NCBI GenBank assembly: GCA_964451095.1
Contig: CAYVGI010000001.1
Span: 1 to 64,000 of the forward strand
Reading direction: 5' to 3'
Length of the DNA stretch: 64,000 bases
Source of the DNA: DAOTTY01 sp964451095
Lineage (GTDB): Bacteria; Chloroflexota; Anaerolineae; Aggregatilineales; Phototrophicaceae
Positions 1 through 9,027 of the stretch are shown piece after piece. The stretch's first letter is position 1. The number at the start of each line of letters is the position of its first letter. A program made the translations under genes and the position numbers. Below the pieces are notes generated by a model. It was not told the DNA's origin. It worked only from the letters and a program-made list of their open reading frames with translations, and did not search any database.

Positions 1-26
1 TTGTTGGCAACTATAATCGTGCTGAA

Positions 27-1583
27 GTGCAGTGTGCGCAACGTATGTTACCCATGGCAACTCAATTTTCCTCTCATCTCGATAGCAGCAACCGCGATAT
101 TCAATTCGCCATTGAGCAGATGAACGATGGCATCTGGGACTTTGATATAAGCACCCAACAGTTGACGCTTTCCCGCCGTTGGAAGGCGATTCTTGGTTAC
201 GATGACAATGAACTGCCCAACAGCATGGGGAGTGTACTGGCGCTGGTGCACCCGGATGACCGTGACGAAGTAATGTCTTTAGCGACGAAGTACGTAATGT
301 CAAACGTCATGCGCTACCAGATGGAAGCACGCTTTCTGCACAAAAATGGTCATTATCGCTGGATGCAAACCCGTGTGGTCATCCTGCGTGATGCTAATGG
401 CAATGCCACACGCCTTGTCGGTATCCACAGCGATATATCTGAGTACAAGCGCCTGCACCAGCAAGAGCAGAAACATCGCATTATGCTGGAGGCGCTGGTG
501 GACACGTTCGGGTCGCTCAGTGCCGTGCTAGACCTGGATGCTGTGCTGGAAAAGATTTTGGATAACGTGCGTCTGGTCGTCCCGTTTGATGCTGCGTTGA
601 TTGTACTGGTGGTGAAGGACACCGGGCAGGTTGTGGAGCGCCGTGGCATACAAGACGAGGGTGTGGATGAGGTCGAGATTGACCTGAAAAGCGCCACAAT
701 CTACCGCGCCGCGTTGGAGGCACAGCGGGCGATTGTAGTTAGCCCGTTGTCTGGCGAGCAAGTGCTTGAACTGGGTGTGCGGTCGACGACACAGGCAGAT
801 TTTCGCTCTTGTATTTGTGCGCCCATAAGCCTTTCTGGGCGGGTGTTGGGCTTCCTCACGTTGCTAGGCAGCCGAGAAAGTTACTTCAATAACGATGATG
901 TGTGGCTGCTGCAGGCGTTTTGTGCGCAGGCAGCGAGCGCAATCCAGAACGCACGGTCGTTTGAGCAGGCGCAAGAACTCGCTGCTATCCGGGAGCGGCA
1001 GCGCATTGGGCGGGAGCTGCACGATGTGGTGAGCCAGACGTTGTTCTCCGTCAACATGATCGCAGAGTCCATCCCAAAGCTGTGGCAGCGCAACCCGGAA
1101 AAGGCGGTCAAGCACATCCTGGAAGTGCGCCGGCTGACGCGCACCGCGCTGGCGGATATGCGTTCGTTGCTGGTGGAACTGCGCCCGGAAATGCTGATGC
1201 AGGATGAACTAGGCGATTTGCTAGACCAGCTTTGTGATGCGTTTATGCAACGCACGCAGATACAAGTGGATTTTGATGTAGAAGGTGAAGCACCAGAGCT
1301 TAGCCAGGATGTGCAGGTGGCGTTCTACCGTATTGCACAAGAGTCGCTAAACAACATTGCAAAACATGCCAATGCGGATCAGGTAGATGTGCGCTTGGAG
1401 TGCCGCCCTGGCAGCTTGCAATTGGTGGTGAAGGACTATGGGAGAGGTTTTGCGCCCGGCAAAAAATATGACCACTTCGGACTCAAGATTATGCAGGAGC
1501 GTGCCCGGCAGATTGGTGCGATGCTGGACATTCAATCCAAAGTAGGGGTGGGTACGGAAGTGGTGTTGACGTGGTACGGATAG
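27..1583 (+). CDS. PAS-GAF sensor histidine kinase, NarL/DegS type (HisKA_3)
   Basis: Cytoplasmic two-component sensor kinase. A PAS domain with PAC tail spans roughly residues 25-140 and a GAF domain residues 165-310. A HisKA_3 dimerisation domain follows with the H-box RELHDVVSQ, whose phospho-accepting histidine is about residue 332, and then a HATPase_c domain with the N-box NNIAKHANA and G-box DYGRGF. There are no membrane segments, so the stimulus is presumably intracellular (redox, gas, light or a small molecule). The start is uncertain: GTG at 27 is used, but in-frame ATGs at 45 and 54 fit the PAS boundary equally well. The next gene downstream encodes a LuxR-type regulator of the class these kinases phosphorylate, so the two are a likely pair. 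Family assignment is secure; ligand is unknown. Confidence 0.92.
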   Translation: MQCAQRMLPMATQFSSHLDSSNRDIQFAIEQMNDGIWDFDISTQQLTLSRRWKAILGYDDNELPNSMGSVLALVHPDDRDEVMSLATKYVMSNVMRYQMEARFLHKNGHYRWMQTRVVILRDANGNATRLVGIHSDISEYKRLHQQEQKHRIMLEALVDTFGSLSAVLDLDAVLEKILDNVRLVVPFDAALIVLVVKDTGQVVERRGIQDEGVDEVEIDLKSATIYRAALEAQRAIVVSPLSGEQVLELGVRSTTQADFRSCICAPISLSGRVLGFLTLLGSRESYFNNDDVWLLQAFCAQAASAIQNARSFEQAQELAAIRERQRIGRELHDVVSQTLFSVNMIAESIPKLWQRNPEKAVKHILEVRRLTRTALADMRSLLVELRPEMLMQDELGDLLDQLCDAFMQRTQIQVDFDVEGEAPELSQDVQVAFYRIAQESLNNIAKHANADQVDVRLECRPGSLQLVVKDYGRGFAPGKKYDHFGLKIMQERARQIGAMLDIQSKVGVGTEVVLTWYG

Positions 1584-1604
1584 CCGCGAGCACACATGAG
1601 ATAA

Positions 1605-1627
1605 GCGTTAGTAACGCACAGCGTTAC
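1605..1627. repeat. Overlapping inverted repeats GCGTTA / TAACGC / GCGTTA
   Basis: Three 6-base half-sites lie in tandem between the kinase and regulator genes: GCGTTA at 1605-1610, TAACGC at 1612-1617 and GCGTTA at 1621-1626. The middle one can pair with either neighbour: left with a 1-base centre, right as GTAACGC-ACA-GCGTTAC. This could be a multi-half-site operator or two alternative RNA hairpins. Which of these applies cannot be told from sequence alone. Confidence 0.45.
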
Positions 1628-1696
1628 GTGGAGCCGTGTTAAGGTTAAATTGTTATAAACGTGATATAAGTATTGAAGTGATGATGGGGGCAATAA

Positions 1697-2383
1697 ATGG
1701 TTCACACCGAAGCAAACACAACCGCAGGTGCGATGGCACACGGAACCATCCGGGTCATGATTGTTGACGATCACCAAGTTGTCCGGCGCGGGCTAGAGGC
1801 ATGTTTGGAGACATTTGATGACATCCAACTGGTGGCACAGGCGACAGACGGTGCCCAGGCGGTGGATATTTGCACCGATGCCCACCCCGATGTCATCCTG
1901 ATGGACATCCGGATGCCGCAGATGAACGGCATTGAAGCAACGCGCACCATTTTGGGTAAGCACCGTGATGTTCGGGTGATTGCCCTGACCAGTTACAAAG
2001 ACCGAGAAAATGTGCATGGGATGGTAGAAGCGGGTGCTTCGGGTTATTTGCTGAAGGACACGCCCATTGACGACCTGGCGCACATTATTCGCGGTGTGCG
2101 GGAAGGGCGGACGACCTTTTGCAGCGAGGTAACAGAAACTCTGTTCAAAACACCGCGTGAGGTGGAAAAGGGGCAGGTGCGCTACGACCTGTCTGATCGT
2201 GATAAACAGTTGCTCGCTTACCTGGTAGACGGCTGCAACAATGCCCAAATTGCCGATGCCATGTCCGTGAGCCGCTCCACAGTGAAGTACTATCTTCGCA
2301 GCCTGTTCAATAAGCTGAACGTTGGCACACGCCTGGAAGCTGCGACAATCGCAATCCAAGAGCGATTGATTGAGATAAACTAA
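1697..2383 (+). CDS. NarL/FixJ-family response regulator (receiver + LuxR HTH)
   Basis: DNA-binding response regulator. The receiver domain covers about residues 17-135; the acidic pocket is the DD of MIVDDH and the phosphorylation site is Asp70 in VILMDIRMP, followed by the conserved Lys in LLKDTP. A LuxR-type helix-turn-helix occupies roughly residues 160-222 (SDRDKQLLAYLVDG...VSRSTVKYYL). The ATG at 1697 has GGGGG just upstream; a second Met at residue 13 lies nearer the receiver. It sits 113 bases after the PAS-GAF kinase and is probably its partner. The 113-base gap holds the inverted repeats above and an AT-rich stretch with TATAAG at 1665-1670 that may be a -10 box, so the regulator may also be transcribed separately. 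Confidence 0.95.
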   Translation: MVHTEANTTAGAMAHGTIRVMIVDDHQVVRRGLEACLETFDDIQLVAQATDGAQAVDICTDAHPDVILMDIRMPQMNGIEATRTILGKHRDVRVIALTSYKDRENVHGMVEAGASGYLLKDTPIDDLAHIIRGVREGRTTFCSEVTETLFKTPREVEKGQVRYDLSDRDKQLLAYLVDGCNNAQIADAMSVSRSTVKYYLRSLFNKLNVGTRLEAATIAIQERLIEIN

Positions 2384-2420
2384 ATTCAAACTTTAGCTAC
2401 CCAACTGAATAACAAACTTT

Positions 2421-2460
2421 AACCACCGAGAGCGTAAATTTACCCTGGTGGTTCTTTATT
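2421..2460 (+). terminator. Intrinsic terminator after the response regulator
   Basis: AACCACC (2421-2427) pairs with GGTGGTT (2447-2453). The 19-base loop contains the small palindrome GTAAATTTAC. A T-rich tail TTCTTTATT follows. This separates the first two-component pair from the gas-vesicle/photosensory island. Confidence 0.7.
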
Positions 2461-2482
2461 CTGTGGCAATTATGCTTTATAG

Positions 2483-2512
2483 TTGTTCGTAAGCATTGAG
2501 GAAAAATTATCT
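2483..2512 (+). promoter_or_regulatory. Possible promoter of the 2542-24659 island
   Basis: TTGTTC at 2483-2488 is followed 16-18 bases later by the AT-rich element AATTATCT (2505-2512). The match to sigma-70 consensus is weak; it is suggested mainly by its position between the terminator and the first gene of the island. The gene downstream has no clear Shine-Dalgarno sequence. Confidence 0.3.
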
Positions 2513-2541
2513 GCCGAGCTAAGCAGCCTAAAGCGTAAATC

Positions 2542-4440
2542 ATGTCACCAGATCCTTCTCTCTTTAATCTTATCGCTGGTTCCAGCCACGTATCTGAGCA
2601 AAATATCGATGCGCTGAACTTCTTAAACGCGCAAATCGAGAAAAGTATTCTCAGCGGGATGGCACGCCCGAAATTGCTGATAGGCGTGCACAAGTTCTCT
2701 GCCGTGCAGTGGTACCAGTACCAGTACAGCGAGCTTGCCAAGCAGTGCGAAAGCATTGTGATCTTTGGCGAGTCTGACGCGCAGCCACCCGCGATTGCGA
2801 ATACAGAGTTCATTGTACTGAACCCTGGTATGTCCCTGGCAAACGAGCGGTTCATCATTGTGAACACGATGGAATGGCAGGTGATGTTGGTTGCCCGTCG
2901 CCTGCCGGAGACTGACCGCCGCATGGAACGCCAGTGGCGTTACGAGTGTGCGCTGACGTTTGCCGGTCAGCACATCGAGCGGTGCTACCTGCTTGCCACA
3001 ATGTTGGCGGGCAAGCCAGCAACACCGATCGGGCAGGTGGATGCGTTGTCTCAGCAGCAGCACATCGCCCAACTTGTGATGCAGCTTGTCTCTACCCCGG
3101 AACTGGGCGACCTGTCTCCCATTCTGGTGGAGGTACCTTCCCTGCTGGATATCGCCAAGAAAGCACATGAGCTAGATGGACTGTCCGAGCGGTTACAGTG
3201 GCTGGTGGAGCGGTCGCAGAGCCTGGTGAAGTTGGATTGGGTGACGGTGTACCGCAGCGAGGAAAACGCACTGCGCCCGGTTGCAAGCACCGCCATGCTG
3301 GATCAGGTTAAGGGTGTGGTGATGGGGCAAGGTCTGGTTGGGCAGGTTGCGCAAACCCGCAGGCACGCCGCTGCCGATGCAACCGAGGCGGCGAAGTTGG
3401 CGTCTAACCTGAGCAGTGTTTATGCCATGCCGATTTACGCTCACGACTCTGACGATCTGTGGGGAGTCGTAGCATTCGGCTCGGGTAGCGTTGGGCGCTT
3501 TGGCAGCCGCACCAATGTGTTGCCGCTGGCGACGATCACGGGGTTGATCCGGGGCATCACGATGGCGGGCAGCGACAAGACGGACTCCGCGACAAACGAC
3601 ATGCCGCTGCCACCCGCAACTGGCAAGCTCGTAGACCCGGACACCGCACAACAAAATGGCGCAGCACGCGGCAGAATCCGCTTGGGACCGCGCCGCCGTG
3701 CCGACGCGGACGCTGCAAACAACGGTGACGCAGCGCAGGGCAACCTGGAAAGCGTCCGTCTGCCGGAGCTTGCCCCTCAAGCAGACGCAGACGACCCCTT
3801 CTCGGAGTTCCAGCGCAAGATGATTGGTCATCTGGTGCGCTTTGACCGGGACAGTGCCGACCGGGTTTGGCGAGAGGCATATGCTACGTTCCCGGCGAAA
3901 GACCTGTGCATCAACCTCTTGCAACCGGTGCTGGTGGCTGTCGGTGAGGGCTGGCATCGTGGGCAGGTTTCGGTTGCGGCAGAGCACTTCACCACGAACT
4001 ACGTTGAGGGCAAGATCGCGGGCTTTTTGAGCAGTTACCCGGATAACCCCACAGGCGCGACCATCATGACGGGCTGTGCACAGGGAGAAACCCACCAGAC
4101 GGGCATTATGATGCTGAGCCTGTTCCTGCGGTGGGACGGACACAAGGTGATTTACCTGGGGCAAAACGTGCCCAACAGCACGATCTCTGACGCGGTGAAG
4201 GAAGTGAAGCCCAATATGGTCTTGCTGAGCGCAACCATGAAGGAGAACGCGCACGCGCTGACAGAGGTCGGTCACATCCTGGCGCAAATGGCGGCTCCCC
4301 GCCCCATTTTAGGCTTTGGTGGGTTCGCCTTCATGTTCTACCCAGAGCTACGCACACAAGTACAGGGACATTACCTGGGGGATGACCCGGACACGATCTT
4401 GAAAAACGTCAAGTCGCTGCTGGGCGTGCCAACTAGCTAG
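2542..4440 (+). CDS. DICT-GAF sensor with CarH-type adenosylcobalamin-binding photoreceptor module
   Basis: Soluble sensory protein. Residues about 25-165 look like a DICT domain (a sensory domain of cyanobacterial and related signalling proteins that has been predicted to act in light responses). Residues about 212-340 look like GAF. A Pro/Ala/Arg-rich linker follows, then a C-terminal four-helix cap plus Rossmann-type B12-binding domain (about 415-630). In the cap, Trp471 is followed by exactly nine residues and Glu481-His482. This is the W-x9-EH signature of the light-sensing B12 domain of CarH/LitR. The Rossmann part has E-x-H-x-x-G (Glu516-Gly521), so His518 is the expected lower axial cobalt ligand. 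No MerR-type DNA-binding domain is present, so output is probably protein-protein. The cobalamin adenosyltransferase gene at 19470 in the same island could supply its cofactor. The light role is inferred from the motif. Confidence 0.85.
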   Translation: MSPDPSLFNLIAGSSHVSEQNIDALNFLNAQIEKSILSGMARPKLLIGVHKFSAVQWYQYQYSELAKQCESIVIFGESDAQPPAIANTEFIVLNPGMSLANERFIIVNTMEWQVMLVARRLPETDRRMERQWRYECALTFAGQHIERCYLLATMLAGKPATPIGQVDALSQQQHIAQLVMQLVSTPELGDLSPILVEVPSLLDIAKKAHELDGLSERLQWLVERSQSLVKLDWVTVYRSEENALRPVASTAMLDQVKGVVMGQGLVGQVAQTRRHAAADATEAAKLASNLSSVYAMPIYAHDSDDLWGVVAFGSGSVGRFGSRTNVLPLATITGLIRGITMAGSDKTDSATNDMPLPPATGKLVDPDTAQQNGAARGRIRLGPRRRADADAANNGDAAQGNLESVRLPELAPQADADDPFSEFQRKMIGHLVRFDRDSADRVWREAYATFPAKDLCINLLQPVLVAVGEGWHRGQVSVAAEHFTTNYVEGKIAGFLSSYPDNPTGATIMTGCAQGETHQTGIMMLSLFLRWDGHKVIYLGQNVPNSTISDAVKEVKPNMVLLSATMKENAHALTEVGHILAQMAAPRPILGFGGFAFMFYPELRTQVQGHYLGDDPDTILKNVKSLLGVPTS

Positions 4441-4452
4441 GAAGGGATAGCC

Positions 4453-7400
4453 ATGTTCAAACAAAATCTGTTCCCGACTGTATTCCCGAAGGAGCGGTTC
4501 GTCATCTCGGAGGCGCGATTTGTCTCGTTGGCGCAAACCATCATTGATGTGGCGGAGCGAGTTGTGCCGCCAGCGTCCATCTACGTTGGCAGCGGGTACC
4601 ACAGCAAGGCGACATTTATCCTGTCGCGGTTGGCACGCTATTCAGGGCGCGTTCATCTGTACGGCGTGCAGGATATCGTGCTGCCTGCCCATCGCAATGT
4701 GGAAATCCACGCATTGCCAGAGGGCAGCGAGAACCAACGATTTGCTGTTGTGGGTGATGCGAACTGGCAAATCATGCTTTTTGGTGAGGGGGTAGACAAC
4801 CGCATTGCCAGCTTTATCACCCAAGACCGCGCCATCATCGACGAGGTGATCCAAACGCTAGGCATCACACTGCCAGAAGAGCCGTTTATCTTCAGCCAGC
4901 AGCACGAGCTTACTGCCCAACTGCTTTGGCAGATTGCGTCGCTGTTCGATGACATCACGCCGCTGGCAAAGGGTATGGACGACCTGAAGATGCCGCTGGG
5001 CTTTGCCTGGCTGCTGCACAAGCGCCAGGACGACCGCTGGACGCTGGCACGCCGGGCGATACAGAACTTCTTCGACGTGTACGCGATTGACATCTTCCGC
5101 CTGGATGTGGTGAGCCAGTCCCTCGCACCGTTTGACGTTGGTGGTGATGCCGATGCAATACCCCTGCACCAAGATCGCATTCTGACGCGGGCAGTCTTCG
5201 CTAATGACATCCTCAGTGGGCGTGAGGGCAGGGATTACGTGACGGTTGTGCCGCTGGTGCAGTACGAGCAGGTGTGGGGTGTTATCGAAATCCGCCGGGG
5301 TAGCCCGCTACAACAATCTGAACTGGAGCAGGTTAGCCTACTGTGCGAGTTGATTCGCTTGGCACTGGTGGAATTTGATGTGCCGCTGCTGGCAGACCGA
5401 AACACCGCCCCACCGCGTGCGCTGCCCACAGAGCCAATTGACCTGGAAAACCAGGCTTGGGAGCCGCCATCGCTACACATAGACACACCTGCACCGCGTA
5501 AGCAGGCAAACGACGAGCAACCTGACGACCAGGATGAGCTGCTGTTCGACTTTGACCTGCCGCAGTCGCTGCTGAACTTTGACACGATTGTGCCAGCAGA
5601 CGATGAGACGGACTTTTGGCCAGACCTGAGTGACTTCGAACGTGCGATGGAGACCCTGGACTCGGAGCCTGAGCAACGTGCCGCCGAACCGACATACGAA
5701 GCAAGCGCAGAGCAGGGTGTGTTCGCGGGGCTGGACGAAGATGACATCCTGAACTACGAAGTCTATCCGCAGACGGAAAGCGACTCGCTGGACTCATTGC
5801 AGTTTGGCGGCAGTGCACAAATTGATGACCTGTTGCAGGTGTCTTTACCTGTTGAGCAACTGCGCGGGATTGATGCCGCGGTCGATGACGCTGCCCTAAC
5901 CCCAGCCGATGATGAAGTGGGTGATGGTGGCGATGATGATAGACAGTATTTTGCCATCAGCAACGATTTCTGGGATCAGTTTGAGCAGGCGGAAGCGGAC
6001 GCGCAGCCAAGCCTGGATGTGCTGGGGGCAGACCCGAAAGCAACCGCAGAATTCCTCCAGCCAGCAGTTGAAACTTCCGCAGAGCAAATCGACATCAGCG
6101 ATGTGATTAACCTGGATGAACTGCCGCCGTTGGATGCGTTAAACTTGCCTGGGCTTGATGGCGATGCCGAGCAGGAAGCGGAGGTGGAGACGGCATGGGC
6201 GTCCCTGCCGATGATGGACAGTGTGGATGGCTTTGCAGAGGACATAGACGTATCTGCATTCACCGATGATGCGACCGAAGACTCCGCGCCCGCTGACGAA
6301 GACCCCAGCGTAGATGTGCTGCCCACTCTCAATCTTGATGCGAACAACATGTTCAACGGTATTTTGCCGGATGTTGAGCGCGACCTGATGGCGGCATTTG
6401 CTGCCGCTGACGAGCCTGTGCCCGCCGCACCGGAGCTAGACGCCAACGATATGTTCCGGCTGGTGAAGCCACTGCCATTACCCGAAGACACAGAGGTGGC
6501 AGAGGCGGAAACGGACAGTCCCGTTGTGGATGATGTGAACGTTGACGTTTCCGAGGCGGATGCGCTGGCACCCGTGGTTGATGATCCCTCGTTGGATGTT
6601 TTCAATAACGTTTTTGCTGAGGACGGTGATTACATCGTTGATGTAGCGGACGTTATCGAGAGCTACGACATACAGCCTGTTTCCCAACTTCCAGATGAGA
6701 TGCTGGAACTTGACGAGCAGATGCTGATTGATGCACGCGACACGGGAATCTCGCTGGACGATGTCGAGCAAGCCTCGTTAGCGGACAGCTGGCAACCGCT
6801 AGGCGTGTTCTCGCAGGTGGACGGCGACGTAGAAGAAAGTGCGCCAGCGAATCTCTTCCAGGAGGCATCTGCTGACCTGGAGGCGCGTTACGAAACGCTG
6901 TACGACCAATACGAGGAGCTACAGCAGAAGATTGTCGTGCGCGAGGCGCGGATTGACGATCTATCGCTCGAACTGCAAGCGCTGCAAGGCGAACTCGAAG
7001 AGGCATACGAAACGCAGCAGTCCATGGAGCAGCAGCAGATCGAGATTGCTGCCCTAACGGTAAAGCTGCGTCAGCAAGAGGCGGAACTCGAAGAGGCATA
7101 CGCCATGCAGCGGTCGCTGGAAGACCAGGCGACGCAGGTTATCGCCCTTAACGAGTCGCTACAGCGGTTGGAGCAAGACCTGAGCACGGCGTTGCAGGAG
7201 CAGCAGTCGCTACGGGAGCGCCACGCTGAGCTTGCAGAAGAGCTAAAGCAGGTGAAAGACGAGCGCCAAACGCTGCAAAACCAGCTTGAACGGGTCGAAC
7301 GGCATAACTTGCAATTGCAGGTGCAGGTGCAGGAGGCACGCCAGCAACGCCAGATGGAGGCAGATGCGCTTGTGCCGCTGCCACCGTCGTCTGTGCTTAG

Positions 7401-8052
7401 CGATATGCGCCTGTTTGTGATCCGCCTGCGGGAGCGAATTGCCCGCCTTCGTCAGGTGAGCCGTTCCGGTAGTGACGCGCACCTGCTTGAGCAGATCATC
7501 AGTGAGGCAAACACCGCCGTGGAACTGCTGAGCGATGTTGCCAGCGTCGCCCAGCTTGATGTGAACAAGTTCGGCGACGTTGACCTAACAGAGGTGATCG
7601 AAGATGTGGCAGTGGTTGTTGGGCAGCGTGAAGTCCCTGGCAAAGTCGCACTGCGTGTGGATGTGCAGGACGACGGTGAACCCAAAGCAACACTGGGCGA
7701 GCGCACGATGCTGTTGCAGGCGCTGTACAACCTCGTGTTTAGCTCTATGCAGCTTGCCGTGCCGGAAAGTGACGTGCAGTTGGTGTTGGGTCACAAAGAC
7801 GACGACCTGCAACTGTCTGTGACCTTTTACGCACGGGCAGGTTTGGAGGAGAAGCTAAACGGCTTCATGCAGCACTTCAACCGTGGGGTACCGCAGCGCA
7901 GTGGTATGGCGCTGGCACGTACCATCATCCAGCAGCACCAGGGCACCATGTTGGGGCGTGTGCTGGATGAAGATAACCTGACGGAACTCATCGTGCGGCT
8001 GCCTGCTGTGCTGCCAGGACGCACCGAGCACGAGCAGGAGATGTCATCATGA
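4453..8052 (+). CDS. Large DICT / GAF-like / coiled-coil protein with degenerate histidine-kinase core
   Basis: A 1199-residue protein. Residues about 1-135 resemble DICT and about 170-315 resemble GAF. About 330-800 is a very acidic, repetitive, probably disordered stretch. About 804-970 is a strong coiled coil with a duplicated ELEEAY-x-Q-S element. The C-terminus (about 980-1195) follows the layout of a kinase DHp-HATPase pair. It keeps an N-box-like ALYNLVFSS and a G2-like SGMALARTIIQQHQG, but no H-box histidine and no DxGxG motif, so it is probably a pseudokinase or scaffold. A good Shine-Dalgarno (GAAGGGA) precedes ATG 4453, 12 bases after the cobalamin sensor gene. Its stop overlaps the start of the GTPase gene (ATGA), implying translational coupling. 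Specific function is unknown. Confidence 0.8.
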   Translation: MFKQNLFPTVFPKERFVISEARFVSLAQTIIDVAERVVPPASIYVGSGYHSKATFILSRLARYSGRVHLYGVQDIVLPAHRNVEIHALPEGSENQRFAVVGDANWQIMLFGEGVDNRIASFITQDRAIIDEVIQTLGITLPEEPFIFSQQHELTAQLLWQIASLFDDITPLAKGMDDLKMPLGFAWLLHKRQDDRWTLARRAIQNFFDVYAIDIFRLDVVSQSLAPFDVGGDADAIPLHQDRILTRAVFANDILSGREGRDYVTVVPLVQYEQVWGVIEIRRGSPLQQSELEQVSLLCELIRLALVEFDVPLLADRNTAPPRALPTEPIDLENQAWEPPSLHIDTPAPRKQANDEQPDDQDELLFDFDLPQSLLNFDTIVPADDETDFWPDLSDFERAMETLDSEPEQRAAEPTYEASAEQGVFAGLDEDDILNYEVYPQTESDSLDSLQFGGSAQIDDLLQVSLPVEQLRGIDAAVDDAALTPADDEVGDGGDDDRQYFAISNDFWDQFEQAEADAQPSLDVLGADPKATAEFLQPAVETSAEQIDISDVINLDELPPLDALNLPGLDGDAEQEAEVETAWASLPMMDSVDGFAEDIDVSAFTDDATEDSAPADEDPSVDVLPTLNLDANNMFNGILPDVERDLMAAFAAADEPVPAAPELDANDMFRLVKPLPLPEDTEVAEAETDSPVVDDVNVDVSEADALAPVVDDPSLDVFNNVFAEDGDYIVDVADVIESYDIQPVSQLPDEMLELDEQMLIDARDTGISLDDVEQASLADSWQPLGVFSQVDGDVEESAPANLFQEASADLEARYETLYDQYEELQQKIVVREARIDDLSLELQALQGELEEAYETQQSMEQQQIEIAALTVKLRQQEAELEEAYAMQRSLEDQATQVIALNESLQRLEQDLSTALQEQQSLRERHAELAEELKQVKDERQTLQNQLERVERHNLQLQVQVQEARQQRQMEADALVPLPPSSVLSDMRLFVIRLRERIARLRQVSRSGSDAHLLEQIISEANTAVELLSDVASVAQLDVNKFGDVDLTEVIEDVAVVVGQREVPGKVALRVDVQDDGEPKATLGERTMLLQALYNLVFSSMQLAVPESDVQLVLGHKDDDLQLSVTFYARAGLEEKLNGFMQHFNRGVPQRSGMALARTIIQQHQGTMLGRVLDEDNLTELIVRLPAVLPGRTEHEQEMSS

Positions 8053-8645
8053 TCGTGAACGCATATAACAAGACCATCGGGTTCAAGATTGTGTACTACG
8101 GCGCCGCGTTTAGTGGCAAGACGACCAATGTGCGCAAGATCGCTGAGAAGGCGAACGTGATTGCCGGTGATTCCCTTTTCCTGGACACACGCGGCTCGCG
8201 GACGATCTTTTTCGACCTGGTGACGCTGCGGTTCGGCAAGATTGGTGACTACGACACGTACTTCAACATCTACACCACGCCGGGGCAAAACGTGTACGTG
8301 TCTTTGCGGCGCACGGTGCTTAACCGTGCCGACGCGGTGGTGTTCGTGATGGACAGCCAGCAAAGCCGCCTGCGCGACAACGTGCAGGCATGGTACACGA
8401 TGGAACGCCAACTGCTGGAATGGCAGATGAGCAAACACAAGCTGCCCATCGTGATTCAACTGAACAAGCGTGATATGCCGTTCGTGGCACCAGTAGACCA
8501 GTTGCTGCGGACGATAAAAGCGGAGAATTACCCTCACTTTGAGGCTGTTGCACACAACAGCGAAGGTGTTTTTGAAACCTTACGGTGGGTGGTAGACCAT
8601 GTGGTAGACAATGCCATGTCCGCGTTTAAAGAAGCGCATCCCTGA
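8049..8645 (+). CDS. MglA-like small Ras-type GTPase
   Basis: Bacterial MglA/Arf-like small GTPase of 198 residues. The P-loop is G-x4-GKT (residues 18-25, GAAFSGKT). The switch II region has TPGQ in place of the Ras DxxGQ, as in MglA. The base-recognition motif is NKRD (in QLNKRDM). Such GTPases act as nucleotide-controlled switches for polarity and motility and are usually regulated by roadblock/LC7 (MglB-like) partners. Two roadblock proteins are encoded in this window (23745 and 62206). The start overlaps the stop of the upstream pseudokinase gene by four bases, and gvpA begins about 150 bases downstream. A link to gas-vesicle control is an inference from position. Confidence 0.9.
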   Translation: MIVNAYNKTIGFKIVYYGAAFSGKTTNVRKIAEKANVIAGDSLFLDTRGSRTIFFDLVTLRFGKIGDYDTYFNIYTTPGQNVYVSLRRTVLNRADAVVFVMDSQQSRLRDNVQAWYTMERQLLEWQMSKHKLPIVIQLNKRDMPFVAPVDQLLRTIKAENYPHFEAVAHNSEGVFETLRWVVDHVVDNAMSAFKEAHP

Positions 8646-8797
8646 GTGCCACCTGCACCGTGGCACCCAGTTAAGCGACCCTTACCGACTGTAGTTTTGG
8701 AGGTTGTGCAGCCAGCAAGTGTGAGAAAACGCATCAAACTCAACGCATTATAACCTGTAGGTCACATCAACCAACATTAAAGGAGTACAAACAAATC
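8646..8797 (+). promoter_or_regulatory. gvpA upstream region: hairpin, possible -10 element, ribosome-binding site
   Basis: Just after the GTPase stop codon, GTGCCAC (8646-8652) pairs with GTGGCAC (8660-8666) in a 7-base stem with a 7-base loop. There is no T-tract, so termination is doubtful. TATAAC at 8749-8754 is a plausible -10 box but no convincing -35 is seen 16-18 bases upstream, which would suit an activator-dependent promoter. AAAGGAG at about 8779-8785 serves gvpA. No gene is visible in this 152-base gap. Confidence 0.45.
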
Positions 8798-9016
8798 ATG
8801 GCAGTAGAAAAGACAATGGGTTCCAGCAGCCTAGCAGAAGTTGTAGATCGCGTACTGGACAAGGGTATCGTGATTGACGCATGGGCACGTGTTTCCCTGG
8901 TTGGCATCGAACTGATTTCCGTAGAGGCTCGTGTGGTTGTCGCTTCTGTAGACACCTACCTGCGCTACGCCGAGGCTATCGGTCTGACCTCTACCGTCGC
9001 CGCACCGCCGGCTTAG
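8798..9016 (+). CDS. gvpA: Gas vesicle major structural protein GvpA
   Basis: The 72-residue hydrophobic protein that polymerises into the ribs of the gas vesicle shell. From residue 2 it reads as a canonical GvpA: a short polar N-terminus, SLAEVVDRVLDKG, the central strand block IVIDAWARVSLVGIEL, then EARVVVASVDTYLRYAEA. The resemblance to cyanobacterial GvpA is remarkably high for a genome that otherwise does not look cyanobacterial. A strong Shine-Dalgarno (AAAGGAG) precedes it. The stop is followed within 12 bases by a very stable hairpin that may protect this mRNA and limit downstream expression, as expected for the most abundant product of the cluster. Only one gvpA copy is present in the window. 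Confidence 0.99.
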   Translation: MAVEKTMGSSSLAEVVDRVLDKGIVIDAWARVSLVGIELISVEARVVVASVDTYLRYAEAIGLTSTVAAPPA

Positions 9017-9027
9017 GTTCCTTTCGT

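Noticed and set aside
3193..4287. 364-codon open frame on the minus strand opposite the cobalamin sensor gene
   Set aside because: It is antisense to recognisable GAF and B12-binding domains and its translation shows no family pattern; long antisense frames are common in GC-rich coding DNA.
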